From: Variovorax sp. SG517
GTDB taxonomy: Bacteria; Pseudomonadota; Gammaproteobacteria; Burkholderiales; Burkholderiaceae_C
NCBI RefSeq assembly: GCF_013376045.1
Contig: NZ_JABMJG010000001.1
Location: 620,001-684,000, forward strand
Length of the DNA stretch: 64,000 nt
Reading direction: 5' to 3'
Shown here: one piece after another, positions 1 through 9,441 of the stretch
How the letters are laid out: each line of letters starts with the position of its first letter
Position numbering within the stretch: the stretch's first letter is position 1
Program-made: the position numbers and the translations under genes
Notes under the pieces: generated by a model
The model's database searches: none
Seen by the model: only the letters and a program-made list of their open reading frames with translations
Told to the model about the DNA's origin: nothing

Positions 1-6
1 ACTGAC

Positions 7-858
7 ATGGTTGAAAGAAGAAGCACCCAGGGCATCCTCGCCCACGTGGTGATGATCCTGGGCGTCCTGATCGTCGCCTTCCCCATCTACCTCGCGTTCG
101 TGGCGTCCACCCACACCGCGCAGGAAATCGTGCAGCGGCCGATGCCGCTGCTGCCCGGCTCGAACATGCTCGACAGCTACAAGGGCGCGCTCTTCGGCCG
201 CGCCAGCAGCGCGGGCTCCAACGCCCCGGTGGCCCACATGATGTGGGTGAGCCTGGTGACGGCACTGGTCATCGCCATCGGCAAGATCGCCATTTCGCTG
301 CTGTCGGCCTTCGCCATCGTGTATTTCCGCTTCCCGTTCAAGAAGATCTGCTTCTGGGCCATCTTCGTCACGCTGATGCTGCCTGTGGAAGTGCGCATCC
401 TGCCCACCTACAAGGTGCTGTCGGACCTGAGCATGCTCAACAGCTACGCGGGCCTCACGGTTCCGCTGATCGCCTCGGCCACCGCCACCTTCCTGTTCCG
501 GCAGTTCTTCCTGACGGTGCCCGAGGAGCTCACCGAGGCCTCGCGCATGGACGGTGCGAGCCCGATGCGCTTCTTCTTCGACGTGCTGCTGCCGCTGTCG
601 AAGACCAGCATCGCCGCGCTCTTCGTGATCCAGTTCATCTACGGCTGGAACCAGTACCTGTGGCCGCTGCTGGCGGTCACCAACGAGGACATGTACCCGA
701 TCGTGGTCGGCATCAAGCGGCTGATCGCCGGCGGTGACGGCCAGAACGAATGGAACGTGGTGATGGCGACCGCCATCCTCGCGATGCTGCCGCCCGCGCT
801 GGTGGTGGTGCTGATGCAGAAGTGGTTCGTCAAGGGCCTCGTGGACACTGAAAAATAA
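7..858 (+). CDS. ugpE: sn-glycerol-3-phosphate ABC transporter permease UgpE
   Basis: Inner-membrane permease of the binding-protein-dependent importer for sn-glycerol-3-phosphate and glycerophosphodiesters. The 283-residue protein has the usual family length, an N-terminal membrane helix (about residues 10-30), further hydrophobic segments, and the EAA loop that contacts the ATPase (about 177-197, starting EASRMDGAS). A TGA at 3-5, two bases before the ATG, is probably the stop of an upstream ugpA outside the window. ugpC follows after three bases, so this is the middle of an operon. MalG-type sugar permeases look alike; the ugpC-ugpQ neighbours favour UgpE. Confidence 0.9.
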   Translation: MVERRSTQGILAHVVMILGVLIVAFPIYLAFVASTHTAQEIVQRPMPLLPGSNMLDSYKGALFGRASSAGSNAPVAHMMWVSLVTALVIAIGKIAISLLSAFAIVYFRFPFKKICFWAIFVTLMLPVEVRILPTYKVLSDLSMLNSYAGLTVPLIASATATFLFRQFFLTVPEELTEASRMDGASPMRFFFDVLLPLSKTSIAALFVIQFIYGWNQYLWPLLAVTNEDMYPIVVGIKRLIAGGDGQNEWNVVMATAILAMLPPALVVVLMQKWFVKGLVDTEK

Positions 859-861
859 GTT

Positions 862-1869
<1,008 letters not shown>

Positions 1870-1872
1870 TCG

Positions 1873-2619
1873 ATGGCCGAGCTGAATCCCTGGCCCTACC
1901 CCCGCTGGGTCGCCCATCGCGGCGCCGGCAAGCTCGCCCCCGAGAACACGCTGGCCGCATTCCGGCTCGGCGCATCGCACGGCTATCGCATGTTCGAGTG
2001 CGATGCCAAGCTCAGCGCCGACGGCGTCGTCTTCCTGATGCACGACGCCACGCTCGAGCGCACCACCAGCGGCCACGGCACCGGCGGCGCCCAGCCCTGG
2101 AGCGCGCTGGCGCAGCTCGACGCGGGCGGCTGGCATTCGCGGGCGTACGCGGGCGAGCCGCTGCCCACGCTGGAAAACCTGGCGCGCTTCTGCCGGGCCA
2201 ACGAGTACCTACTCAACATCGAGATCAAGCCCACGCCCGGCACCGAGCGTGAAACCGGCGAGGTGGTGGCGCGCGAAGCGGCCCGGCTTTGGCAGGGCGC
2301 GGCCGTGCCGCCGCTGCTCACCTCCTTTCAGGTCGAGTCGCTGAAGGGCGCGCAGGCCGTGCAGCCCGAACTGCCCCGGGGCCTGCTGCTCGACAAGCTC
2401 TGGGATGGCTGGCTCGAGGCCGCGCAGCAACTGGGCTGCGTCGCCATCGTCTGCAACCACGCGCTGTGGGACGCCGGCGTGGTGGCGCTGGTGCACGAAG
2501 CAGGCATGCGCGCGCTGAGCTACACGGTGAACGACGAGCAGGCCGCGCAACGGCTAATCGACCTGGGCACCGACGGCATCATCACCGACCGGGTCGACCT
2601 TTTCAGCCCTGCCGGCTGA
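1873..2619 (+). CDS. ugpQ: Glycerophosphodiester phosphodiesterase UgpQ
   Basis: Hydrolyses glycerophosphodiesters to glycerol-3-phosphate and an alcohol, supplying the pathway fed by the Ugp importer. The 248-residue cytoplasmic protein carries the GDPD signature: AHRG with His15 and Arg16, PENT (23-26), metal-binding acidic residues near FECD (Glu42, Asp44) and the second catalytic histidine in MHD (His57). No signal peptide is visible, as expected for the UgpQ type rather than the periplasmic GlpQ type. It is the last gene of the ugp operon seen here. Confidence 0.92.
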   Translation: MAELNPWPYPRWVAHRGAGKLAPENTLAAFRLGASHGYRMFECDAKLSADGVVFLMHDATLERTTSGHGTGGAQPWSALAQLDAGGWHSRAYAGEPLPTLENLARFCRANEYLLNIEIKPTPGTERETGEVVAREAARLWQGAAVPPLLTSFQVESLKGAQAVQPELPRGLLLDKLWDGWLEAAQQLGCVAIVCNHALWDAGVVALVHEAGMRALSYTVNDEQAAQRLIDLGTDGIITDRVDLFSPAG

Positions 2620-2703
2620 GGCCGCGAAGGCCGGGCCGCGCAGGCTGCACTTGTGCACCTGCCTTACCGGTCTTTACGAAATGGCGGCTTCTATGATGCG
2701 GCC

Positions 2704-5139
2704 ATGAGTTGGACCCTACGCTTCGCGAGCTTCTGCCTCGCGGCCCTGTTCATCTGCGGCGGCGCCCAGGCGCAGCCTGACCTCGGCACCGGCGGCAACA
2801 GCGCCGCCGCGGCCGCGGCAGCCCCTGCCCCCACGGTGGCCGAGCTGCGCGCGCAGTTCACCAAGCTCAGCACCGCCGCCGAGACCGACGAGGACGCGCG
2901 CAAGCTGCTCTCGCAGATCAACGACATCGGCGTGCAGGCCGACAAGTTCGTCGCCGCGCGAGCCGGCGATCTTGCCGACCTGAACGCCAAGCTCGGCGAG
3001 CTCGGCAACCCGCCCGCCGCCGGCGCCACCGAAGACCCGGACATCACCCGCCAGCGCGCCCGCCTGACCAAGGAGCGCAATGCGCTGGACGCCGACATCC
3101 GCCTCGCGCGCCTGCTGTCGGTCGATGTGCGGCAGCGCGGCACCGAGCTGGTCACGCAGCGCCGGGCGCTGTTCGAGGCGCAGCTCACCGAGCGCGCGGC
3201 CTCGCCGCTGACCAGCGAGTTCTGGAGCGACCTGCGCGAGGCCTGGCCCGACGACCTGGCCCGCCTGCAGGCGATGGCGTCCTCGGTGAACGACGGCCTG
3301 GTGGCCGCCACCCAGCCCGAGACCCGCCTGACGGTGATCGCCGCGCTGATCGGCGCGCTGCTGCTCGCGGTGTTCGGCAACTGGGCAGCCGAGGCCCTGC
3401 TCGTGAAGCTGGCCGCGCGCTTCCTGCCGGCGGGGCGGCTGCGGCGCTCGCTGCTGGTGATCGGCATCGTCGCGAGCCACATGCTGCTGGTGGCGGTGGC
3501 GGCACACGGCTTCGTCGAGGTGCTCAAGGAGTTCGCCACGTGGGAGCCGCAGGCGCGCAAGGTGCTGAATTCGACGGCGCAGGCGCTGGTGTTCATGGCC
3601 TTCGTGATCGGGCTGGGCCGTGGACTGCTGGCCACGAGCCGGCCTTCGTGGCGCCTGCCGCCGATTCCCGACGCCATGGCCACGCGGCTGGCCGCCCTGC
3701 CCTGGCTGGTTGCGCTGGTGGCCGTGCTCGCGTGGACGCCTGCCGAGGTCAATTCGCTGATCGACGCGAGCTTCGCGGCCGTGGTGGCCACGCACGTGCT
3801 CACCGCGCTGGTGCTGACGGCGCTGGTCGGCTCGGTGCTCTACCTCGTGAAGCCGCTGCGCGCCGACGCGCCCGAGGCCGGCCTGCCCGAGCGGCCGATG
3901 TGGGTTGGCCTGCTGGTGGCGCTGATCGGCATGCTGATGATCGCCATCTGGGTGCTGGTGGGCCTCGGCTACGTGGCGCTTGCGAGCTTCCTGGCCTCGC
4001 AGCTCGCCTGGAGCGGTATCGTGGCGGCCGCCTTCTACGTGCTCTTCAAGTTCGCGGACGACGTGTTCATGGCCACGGTGTCCTCGCGCGCCAGCTTCGG
4101 CCAGCGGCTGCAGAAGAGCTTCAACCTCGCGCCGCAGACGCTGGACCAGGTCGCCACGGTGCTGTCGGCGATCAGCCGGGTGGGTCTCTTCTTCTACATG
4201 CTGATCGCGCTGGCCGCGCCGCTGGGCACCGGGCCGGGCGAGGTGTTCCAGCGCAGCGGCAAGTTCGGCACCGGCGTGAAGGTGGGCGAATTCCAGCTGG
4301 TGCCCGGGGCGATCCTCAGCGCCATCGGCGTGGCCGTGGTGGGTTTCGTGGTGCTGCGCATCTTCAAGCGCTGGCTCGCGCACAGCTACCTGCCCAGCAC
4401 GAAGTTCGAGCCGGGCATGCAGAGCTCCATCACCACGCTGCTGGGCTACGTGGGCGGCATCCTGGTGATCGCCTTCTCGCTGTCGGCGCTGGGCATCGGC
4501 ATCGAGCGCATCGCGTGGGTGGCGAGCGCGCTGTCGGTGGGCATCGGCTTCGGCCTGCAGGCCATCGTGCAGAACTTCATCTCGGGGCTGATCCTGCTGG
4601 CCGAGCAGCCGGTGAAGGTGGGCGACTGGGTGGTGCTGGGCACCGCGGAGGGCGACGTGCGGCGCATCAACGTGCGCGCCACCGAGATCCAGCTGGGCGA
4701 CCGCTCGACGCTGATCGTGCCGAACTCGGAGTTCATCACCAAGACCGTGCGCAACATGACGCTGGCCAACGCCGAGGGCCGCGTGCTGATCCGCCTGCCG
4801 ATGCCGCTGACCACCGACGCGCAGCGCGTGCGCGAGCTGATCCTCGCGGCCTGCAAGGGGCACGAGGGCGTGCTGGAGACGCCGGCGCCCTCGCTCACGC
4901 TGGAGGGCATCGAGAACGGGCTCCTGATCTTCCAGGCGATCGCCTACGTGGCGAGCCCGCGGCTGGCGGGGGGCGTGCGCAGCGACCTGCTGTTCACCAT
5001 CCTCGACGAACTCAAGAAGGCCTCGCTGCCGCTGGCAGTGCCAACGATGGTGATGGCCGCGGCGCCAGAAATGCCGGCACCGCCGGCGGCCGTGCCGTCG
5101 TCGCCCGCCTCGCCGATCCCCGGCGTGCCGCCGACCTGA
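2704..5139 (+). CDS. Large MscS-family mechanosensitive channel with periplasmic N-terminal domain
   Basis: Predicted inner-membrane channel that opens under membrane tension. I start it at the ATG at 2704, because a clean Sec signal peptide follows (ending GGAQA, about residue 23); an in-frame GTG at 2653 would add 17 residues in front of it. The 811 residues hold a helical periplasmic domain (about 25-210, DUF3772-like), about ten membrane helices, and the MscS pore and beta domain from about residue 600, where GLQAIVQNFISGL marks the pore-lining helix. The tail is Ala/Pro-rich. It resembles MscK/MscM in architecture but is shorter, so I give no symbol. Confidence 0.85.
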   Translation: MSWTLRFASFCLAALFICGGAQAQPDLGTGGNSAAAAAAAPAPTVAELRAQFTKLSTAAETDEDARKLLSQINDIGVQADKFVAARAGDLADLNAKLGELGNPPAAGATEDPDITRQRARLTKERNALDADIRLARLLSVDVRQRGTELVTQRRALFEAQLTERAASPLTSEFWSDLREAWPDDLARLQAMASSVNDGLVAATQPETRLTVIAALIGALLLAVFGNWAAEALLVKLAARFLPAGRLRRSLLVIGIVASHMLLVAVAAHGFVEVLKEFATWEPQARKVLNSTAQALVFMAFVIGLGRGLLATSRPSWRLPPIPDAMATRLAALPWLVALVAVLAWTPAEVNSLIDASFAAVVATHVLTALVLTALVGSVLYLVKPLRADAPEAGLPERPMWVGLLVALIGMLMIAIWVLVGLGYVALASFLASQLAWSGIVAAAFYVLFKFADDVFMATVSSRASFGQRLQKSFNLAPQTLDQVATVLSAISRVGLFFYMLIALAAPLGTGPGEVFQRSGKFGTGVKVGEFQLVPGAILSAIGVAVVGFVVLRIFKRWLAHSYLPSTKFEPGMQSSITTLLGYVGGILVIAFSLSALGIGIERIAWVASALSVGIGFGLQAIVQNFISGLILLAEQPVKVGDWVVLGTAEGDVRRINVRATEIQLGDRSTLIVPNSEFITKTVRNMTLANAEGRVLIRLPMPLTTDAQRVRELILAACKGHEGVLETPAPSLTLEGIENGLLIFQAIAYVASPRLAGGVRSDLLFTILDELKKASLPLAVPTMVMAAAPEMPAPPAAVPSSPASPIPGVPPT

Positions 5140-5149
5140 GCGGCCCCGC

Positions 5150-5620
5150 TCACTCCAGCGGCAGCGCGGTGGTGAACTTGATCTCGTTGAGGCACACGCT
5201 GGAACGCACCGCCGATACGCCCGGCATGTGCATCAGCGTGTGCATCAGGAACTGCGAGAGCGACTCCAGGTCCTGCGCGACGACCTTGAGCACGTAGTCG
5301 AAGTCGCCGGTCACCGAGTAGCACTCCAGGATCTGCTTCATGTCGGCGATCAGGTCCTGGAACTTGGGCAGTTCGTCGACGTGGCCGCGCGCCATGGTCA
5401 CGTGGATGAAGGCGGTCACGCCCAGCCCGATGTGGCGCGCGTTCAGCCGCGCCGCGTAGCCGTGGATCAGCCCCAGTTCCTCCAGCCGCCGGTGGCGCCG
5501 CAGGCACTGCGCGGGAGAGAGATTGGCCGCTTCCGCCAGCTCCAGGTTGGTGGCCCGGCCGTGGGCCTGCAGGTGCTCGAGAATTTTCCGGTCGATCCGG
5601 TCGAGGGCGATGTCATGCAA
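5150..5620 (-). CDS. Lrp/AsnC-family transcriptional regulator
   Basis: DNA-binding regulator with an N-terminal winged HTH (LDRIDRKIL onward) and a C-terminal ligand-sensing RAM domain (GDFDYVLKV, typical of AsnC-family effector domains). The start is uncertain: a strong ribosome site (GGGAGAAG, 5632-5625) lies just before an in-frame TTG at 5620, giving 156 residues, the usual family length. TTG at 5641 and GTG at 5638 are upstream alternatives without such a site. It is divergent from the ABC importer at 5831 and may control itself and that operon. The 3' end lies 10 bases from the converging channel gene. Confidence 0.85.
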   Translation of the reverse strand: MHDIALDRIDRKILEHLQAHGRATNLELAEAANLSPAQCLRRHRRLEELGLIHGYAARLNARHIGLGVTAFIHVTMARGHVDELPKFQDLIADMKQILECYSVTGDFDYVLKVVAQDLESLSQFLMHTLMHMPGVSAVRSSVCLNEIKFTTALPLE

Positions 5621-5684
5621 TTTCTTCTCCCAATGCACCAAGTCGATGCAATTTTATGGCGCAAAGCGGGGTAAGCCCGAGGCT

Positions 5685-5714
5685 TTGATGCACCTTAATT
5701 GTGCAAAGTACGAT
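5685..5714 (+). promoter_or_regulatory. Candidate sigma-70 promoter for the ABC importer operon
   Basis: TTGATG at 5685-5690 and TACGAT at 5709-5714 are separated by 18 bases, upstream of the GTG start at 5831. It would leave a leader of about 110 bases. The assignment is by eye and the -10 match is modest. Confidence 0.35.
5689..5705. promoter_or_regulatory. Inverted repeat between the Lrp-type gene and the ABC importer
   Basis: TGCAC and GTGCA flank an AT-rich seven-base centre (CTTAATT) in the divergent intergenic region, overlapping the candidate promoter spacer. An AT-rich centred dyad is what Lrp/AsnC proteins bind, so this is a plausible operator of the neighbouring regulator. Function is inferred. 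Confidence 0.45.
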
Positions 5715-5830
5715 CTAGACTCCCTGGCGCCCGGACCGCACGACGCGATGTCCAGCCGCTGAATACCCCGCCGCCGGCACCCGCCTGCGGCTTCAGACGC
5801 ATCCAAATCCCCACCCGGAGACCCTTTCCC

Positions 5831-6811
5831 GTGAAAAACGCTTTGCTTCGCACCCCCTTCAGCGCAGTGGCCCTGGCCCTCGGCATGCTGGCCGCCGCGC
5901 CTTCGTTCGCGGCCGACACCAAGTCTGTGGCCGTGACCGCCATCGTCGAGCACCCGGCGCTGGACGCGGTGCGCGACGGCGTGAAGGCCGAGCTGAAGGC
6001 TTCGGGCTACGAGGAAGGCAAGAACCTCAAGTTCACCTACCAGAGCGCACAGGGCAACGTGGGCACCGCCGCCCAGATCGCCCGCAAGTACGTGGGCGAC
6101 CAGCCCGATGCGATCGTCGCCATCGCCACGCCGTCGGCGCAGGCCGTGGTGGCTGCCACCAAGAGCATCCCGGTGGTGTATTCGGCGGTCACCGACCCGG
6201 TGGCGGCCAAGCTGGTGAAGAGCTGGGAGCCCACGGGCACCAACGTGACGGGCGTGTCCGATCTGTCGCCGCTGGAAAAGCACATCGCCCTCATCAAGCA
6301 GGTGGTGCCCGCCGCCAAGCGCATCGGCGTGATCTACAGCCCCGGCGAAGCCAATTCGGTGGCCATCGTCGAGTCGCTCAAGAAGGCCGCATCGGCCGCC
6401 GGCATGACCGTGGTGGAAGCAGCCGCCGCCCGCACGGTGGACGTGCCGACCGCCGCGCAGAGCCTGGTCGGCAAGGCCGACGTGATCTACACGCCCACCG
6501 ACAACAACGTGGTCTCGGCCTTCGAGGGCATCGTGAAGGTGGCGCAGCAGGGCAAGCTGCCGGTGGTGGCGGCCGACACCGCCACCGTCGAGCGCGGCGC
6601 CGTGGCCGCGCTGGGCCTGAACTACACCGACATCGGCCGCCAGACCGGCAAGGTCGTGGTGCGCATCCTCAAGGGCGAGAAGCCCGGGGCGATCGCCTCG
6701 CAGACCAGCGCCAACTTCGAACTGGTGGTGAACCCCGGCGCGGCCAAGCTGCAGGGCGTGACGCTGTCCGACGAGCTGCTGAAGACCGCCAAGGTCGTGA
6801 GCACGAAGTAA
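5831..6811 (+). CDS. ABC transporter substrate-binding protein (TrpX-like, ABC_sub_bind family)
   Basis: Periplasmic binding protein of a three-gene importer. I start it at the GTG at 5831, where a signal peptide begins (cleavage after PSFAA, about residue 24); longer in-frame starts lack one. The 326 residues match the ABC_sub_bind family (VVYSAVTDPVAAKLV, GVSDLSP, YTPTDNN), which includes the tryptophan binding protein TrpX of Gram-positives. The substrate cannot be read from sequence; an aromatic amino acid or nucleoside-like ligand is possible. A permease and an ATPase follow directly. Confidence 0.85.
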   Translation: MKNALLRTPFSAVALALGMLAAAPSFAADTKSVAVTAIVEHPALDAVRDGVKAELKASGYEEGKNLKFTYQSAQGNVGTAAQIARKYVGDQPDAIVAIATPSAQAVVAATKSIPVVYSAVTDPVAAKLVKSWEPTGTNVTGVSDLSPLEKHIALIKQVVPAAKRIGVIYSPGEANSVAIVESLKKAASAAGMTVVEAAAARTVDVPTAAQSLVGKADVIYTPTDNNVVSAFEGIVKVAQQGKLPVVAADTATVERGAVAALGLNYTDIGRQTGKVVVRILKGEKPGAIASQTSANFELVVNPGAAKLQGVTLSDELLKTAKVVSTK

Positions 6812-6838
6812 GAAGCGGCCGGCTTTCCTCTTTTACCC

Positions 6839-7735
6839 ATGTCGCTCATCGCTTCGCTGGGCGCCATCGAGATCGGCCTGATATTCGGGCTGGTCGCGCT
6901 GGGCGTCTTCCTGTCGTTTCGCATCATCAACTTCCCCGACCTCACGGTGGACGGCAGCTTCCCGCTGGGCGCTGCCGTGGCCGCGACGCTCATCGTCGCG
7001 GGCTGGAACCCGGTCGCCGCCACCGCGGTGGCCTGCGTGGCCGGCGCCGCCTCGGGCTGGGTCACGGCCTGGCTCAACGTGAAGCTGAAGATCATGCAGC
7101 TGCTGGCGAGCATCCTGGTGATGATCGCGCTGTACTCCATCAACCTGCGCGTGATGGGCAAGCCCAACGTGGCGCTCATCACCGAGCCCACGGTGTTCAG
7201 CATGGCCAGCTTCGGCGGCATGCCCGAGCAGTGGGCCAAGCCGCTGTTGCTGCTCCTGATCGTGGCCGTCGCGAAGATCGTGGTCGACATGTTCTTCGCT
7301 TCCGAGGCCGGCCTGGCGATGCGCGCCACCGGCGGCAACGCGCGCATGGCGCGGGCGCAGGGCATTTCCACCGACTTCCACACCATGGCGGGCCTGGCGC
7401 TGTCGAACGCGCTGGTGGCGCTGGCTGGCGCGCTGTTCGCGCAGAGCCAGGGCACGGCCGACATCTCGATGGGCGTGGGCACGATCGTGATCGGCCTGGC
7501 CGCGGTCATCATCGGCGAGACGCTGATTCCCGCGCGCAGCATGGTCATCACCACGCTGGCCTGCATCGTCGGTGCGCTGCTCTACCGCTTCTTCATCGCG
7601 ATGGCGCTGAACACCGACTTCATGGGCCTGCAGGCGCAGGACCTGAACCTGGTGACCGCCGTGCTGGTGGCCTTCGCGCTGCTGGTGCCCGCCTACAAGC
7701 GCAGGCTGGGTGGCCTGTTCAAGGGGAAGAACTGA
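6839..7735 (+). CDS. ABC transporter permease (BPD_transp_2 family)
   Basis: Inner-membrane permease of the importer begun at 5831. The 298 residues contain eight or more hydrophobic segments and features of the branched-chain amino acid/ribose permease superfamily, including AMRATGGNARMARAQGI, the cytoplasmic coupling loop. It follows the binding-protein gene by 27 bases and its TGA overlaps the ATG of the ATPase gene by one base, so translation is coupled. It is most like the TrpY-type partner of ABC_sub_bind proteins. Confidence 0.87.
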   Translation: MSLIASLGAIEIGLIFGLVALGVFLSFRIINFPDLTVDGSFPLGAAVAATLIVAGWNPVAATAVACVAGAASGWVTAWLNVKLKIMQLLASILVMIALYSINLRVMGKPNVALITEPTVFSMASFGGMPEQWAKPLLLLLIVAVAKIVVDMFFASEAGLAMRATGGNARMARAQGISTDFHTMAGLALSNALVALAGALFAQSQGTADISMGVGTIVIGLAAVIIGETLIPARSMVITTLACIVGALLYRFFIAMALNTDFMGLQAQDLNLVTAVLVAFALLVPAYKRRLGGLFKGKN

Positions 7736-8529
7736 TGCTGCGCGCCCAACAACTCGAAATGACCTTCAACCCGGGCACGCCGATCGAGAACCGCGTGCTG
7801 CGCGGCCTGAGCCTGGAGATTCCCACCGGCCAGTTCGTCACCGTGATCGGATCGAACGGCGCTGGCAAGTCGACCTTTTTGAATGCGGTGAGCGGCGACC
7901 TGATCGTCGACAAGGGCCGCATCGAGATCGACGGCAAGGACGTGACGCGCATGAACGCCTGGCAGCGCTCGGGCATGGTGGCGCGCGTGTTCCAGGATCC
8001 GATGGCCGGCACCAGCGAGGCGCTGACCATCGAGGAGAACATGGCGCTGGCCTGGAAGCGCGGCGAGCGCCGGGCCTTCGGCTTCGCGCTCAACCGCAAC
8101 CTGCGCGAGCTGTTCCGCGAGAAGTTGTCGATCCTGAAGCTGGGGCTGGAGAACCGCCTGGCCGACCGCATCGGCCTGCTCTCGGGCGGCCAGCGGCAGG
8201 CGGTGAGCCTGCTGATGGCCTCGCTCAAGCCCTCGCGCATCCTGCTGCTCGACGAGCACACGGCCGCGCTCGACCCCAAGACCGCCGCCTTCGTGCTGGA
8301 GCTGACCGCGAAGATCGTCGAGGCCGGCCAGCTCACCGCGATGATGGTCACGCACAGCATGCGACAGGCGCTGGACTACGGTTCGCGCACGGTGATGCTG
8401 CACGAGGGCCAGGTGATCCTCGACGTGGCCGGGCCGCAGCGCTCGGGCCTCGACGTGCCCGACCTGCTGCGCATGTTCGAGCAGACCCGCGGCGAGAAGC
8501 TGGACGACGACAAGCTGCTGCTGGCCTGA
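7735..8529 (+). CDS. ABC transporter ATP-binding protein (TrpZ-like)
   Basis: ATPase of the same importer, 264 residues from the ATG at 7735 that overlaps the permease stop. Walker A is GSNGAGKS (39-46), the signature LSGGQRQ lies near residue 150, and Walker B (ILLLDEHTAALDP) near 171, with the switch histidine in MVTHSMRQA. The LivF/LivG-like body fits a BPD_transp_2 permease. Its TGA overlaps the start of the next gene (TGATG), so the acetyltransferase is part of the same message. Confidence 0.9.
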   Translation: MLRAQQLEMTFNPGTPIENRVLRGLSLEIPTGQFVTVIGSNGAGKSTFLNAVSGDLIVDKGRIEIDGKDVTRMNAWQRSGMVARVFQDPMAGTSEALTIEENMALAWKRGERRAFGFALNRNLRELFREKLSILKLGLENRLADRIGLLSGGQRQAVSLLMASLKPSRILLLDEHTAALDPKTAAFVLELTAKIVEAGQLTAMMVTHSMRQALDYGSRTVMLHEGQVILDVAGPQRSGLDVPDLLRMFEQTRGEKLDDDKLLLA

Positions 8530-9035
8530 TGACGACGCCTTCCGTGCGCGGCATGCGCGCCGCCGACCTCGACGCGGTGCTGGCGATCCAGCTCGCCTGC
8601 TACGGTGCGGTCTTCGTGGAAGACGGTGCGCTGATCGCGAGACGCCTTGCCGCCGCGCCGCACACCGGATGGGTGGCGGAGCACGAAGGCGCCGTGCGGG
8701 CCTACCTGGCGGGCTATCCGTCGGTGGCGGGCAAGCTGACGCCGCTGCACGGCGAGTTCGAGGTGGCGCAGCGGCCCGATTCGCTCTACCTGCACGACCT
8801 GGCTGTGCATCCGGACGCCTCGGGCCTGGGGCTGGGGCCGCTGCTGGTGCGCCATGCCTGGGCCCATGCGATGCAGGCCGGCTGGCGGCAATCGACGCTG
8901 GTGTCGGTGCAATCGTCGGTGGGCTTCTGGCAGCGGCAGGGCTATGAGGCCACACAGCCCGATGGCCCGGGGCAAAAGGCCCGTCTTGCCACCTATCCGG
9001 GCGAATCGGTCTACATGATCCGCCGGCTGGGCTGA
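8529..9035 (+). CDS. GNAT-family N-acetyltransferase
   Basis: Predicted acetyl-CoA-dependent N-acetyltransferase of 168 residues. The acetyl-CoA pyrophosphate loop is visible in LAVHPDASGLGLGPLLVRHA (about residues 94-113), preceded by the beta-strand YLHDL and followed by SVGFWQRQGYE near the C-terminus. The start overlaps the ATPase stop by one base, so it is translationally coupled to the importer; it may modify the imported compound or a product of it. The substrate is unknown. Confidence 0.82.
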   Translation: MTTPSVRGMRAADLDAVLAIQLACYGAVFVEDGALIARRLAAAPHTGWVAEHEGAVRAYLAGYPSVAGKLTPLHGEFEVAQRPDSLYLHDLAVHPDASGLGLGPLLVRHAWAHAMQAGWRQSTLVSVQSSVGFWQRQGYEATQPDGPGQKARLATYPGESVYMIRRLG

Positions 9036-9049
9036 ATGAAGACCGGCCT

Positions 9050-9328
9050 TCAGCGGCGCCAGCCGCGCATCGCCAGCCACTGGACCGTGCCGCAGACCAC
9101 CACCAGCGCGGCATAGGTCACCATCGCCCCGTCGCGCCCGAACGCCACGAGCCCGGCAACCAGCACCCCGACGCCGGCCGCGAAGGTCAGCGCGAACTGC
9201 ACCCACCAGCGCGGGACGCCGGCGCGCGCTCCGCCCAGGAATCGCCCGGCAAAGGCCAGCACCAGGGCCAGAAAAGCCGAGGGTGCTACAAAATTAAGCA
9301 GGTGGTTGAGAAGGGCCGGCAGGTCCAT
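9050..9328 (-). CDS. Small hydrophobic membrane protein, function unknown
   Basis: A 92-residue protein from the ATG at 9328 (an upstream ATG at 9358 would add ten residues). It has three predicted membrane helices ([32 protein letters not shown] and [15 protein letters not shown]) and a basic C-terminus (MRGWRR). It sits alone on the minus strand between the acetyltransferase gene and hemA. I do not recognise a family; similar small genes upstream of hemA occur in related genomes. Confidence 0.6.
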   Translation of the reverse strand: MDLPALLNHLLNFVAPSAFLALVLAFAGRFLGGARAGVPRWWVQFALTFAAGVGVLVAGLVAFGRDGAMVTYAALVVVCGTVQWLAMRGWRR

Positions 9329-9428
9329 CGGTAGGGGGTTGCGCGGGGGCCGGAACATGCGGCTGGGGTTATGGCTGTCATAGGGAAAGCCATTTGTCCC
9401 CTGGCCAGCCTCGTGCGGCTGCTGATTT

Positions 9429-9434
9429 TATAAT
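9429..9434 (+). promoter_or_regulatory. -10 element (TATAAT) immediately before hemA
   Basis: A perfect TATAAT lies at 9429-9434, putting a transcription start near 9441, next to the ATG at 9442. No convincing -35 is visible at the expected spacing. If used, the hemA message would be almost leaderless. Confidence 0.4.
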
Positions 9435-9441
9435 CATGGGC

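Noticed and set aside
2716..4863. Long open frame of 715 codons on the minus strand
   Set aside because: It lies fully antisense to the MscS-type channel gene, is His/Gln/Arg-rich in the way GC-rich shadow frames are, and shows no domain.
9394..9441. TTG start at 9394 giving a longer HemA
   Set aside because: The extra residues have no match to the family, whose proteins start at the [11 protein letters not shown] block, and the TATAAT would lie inside the gene.
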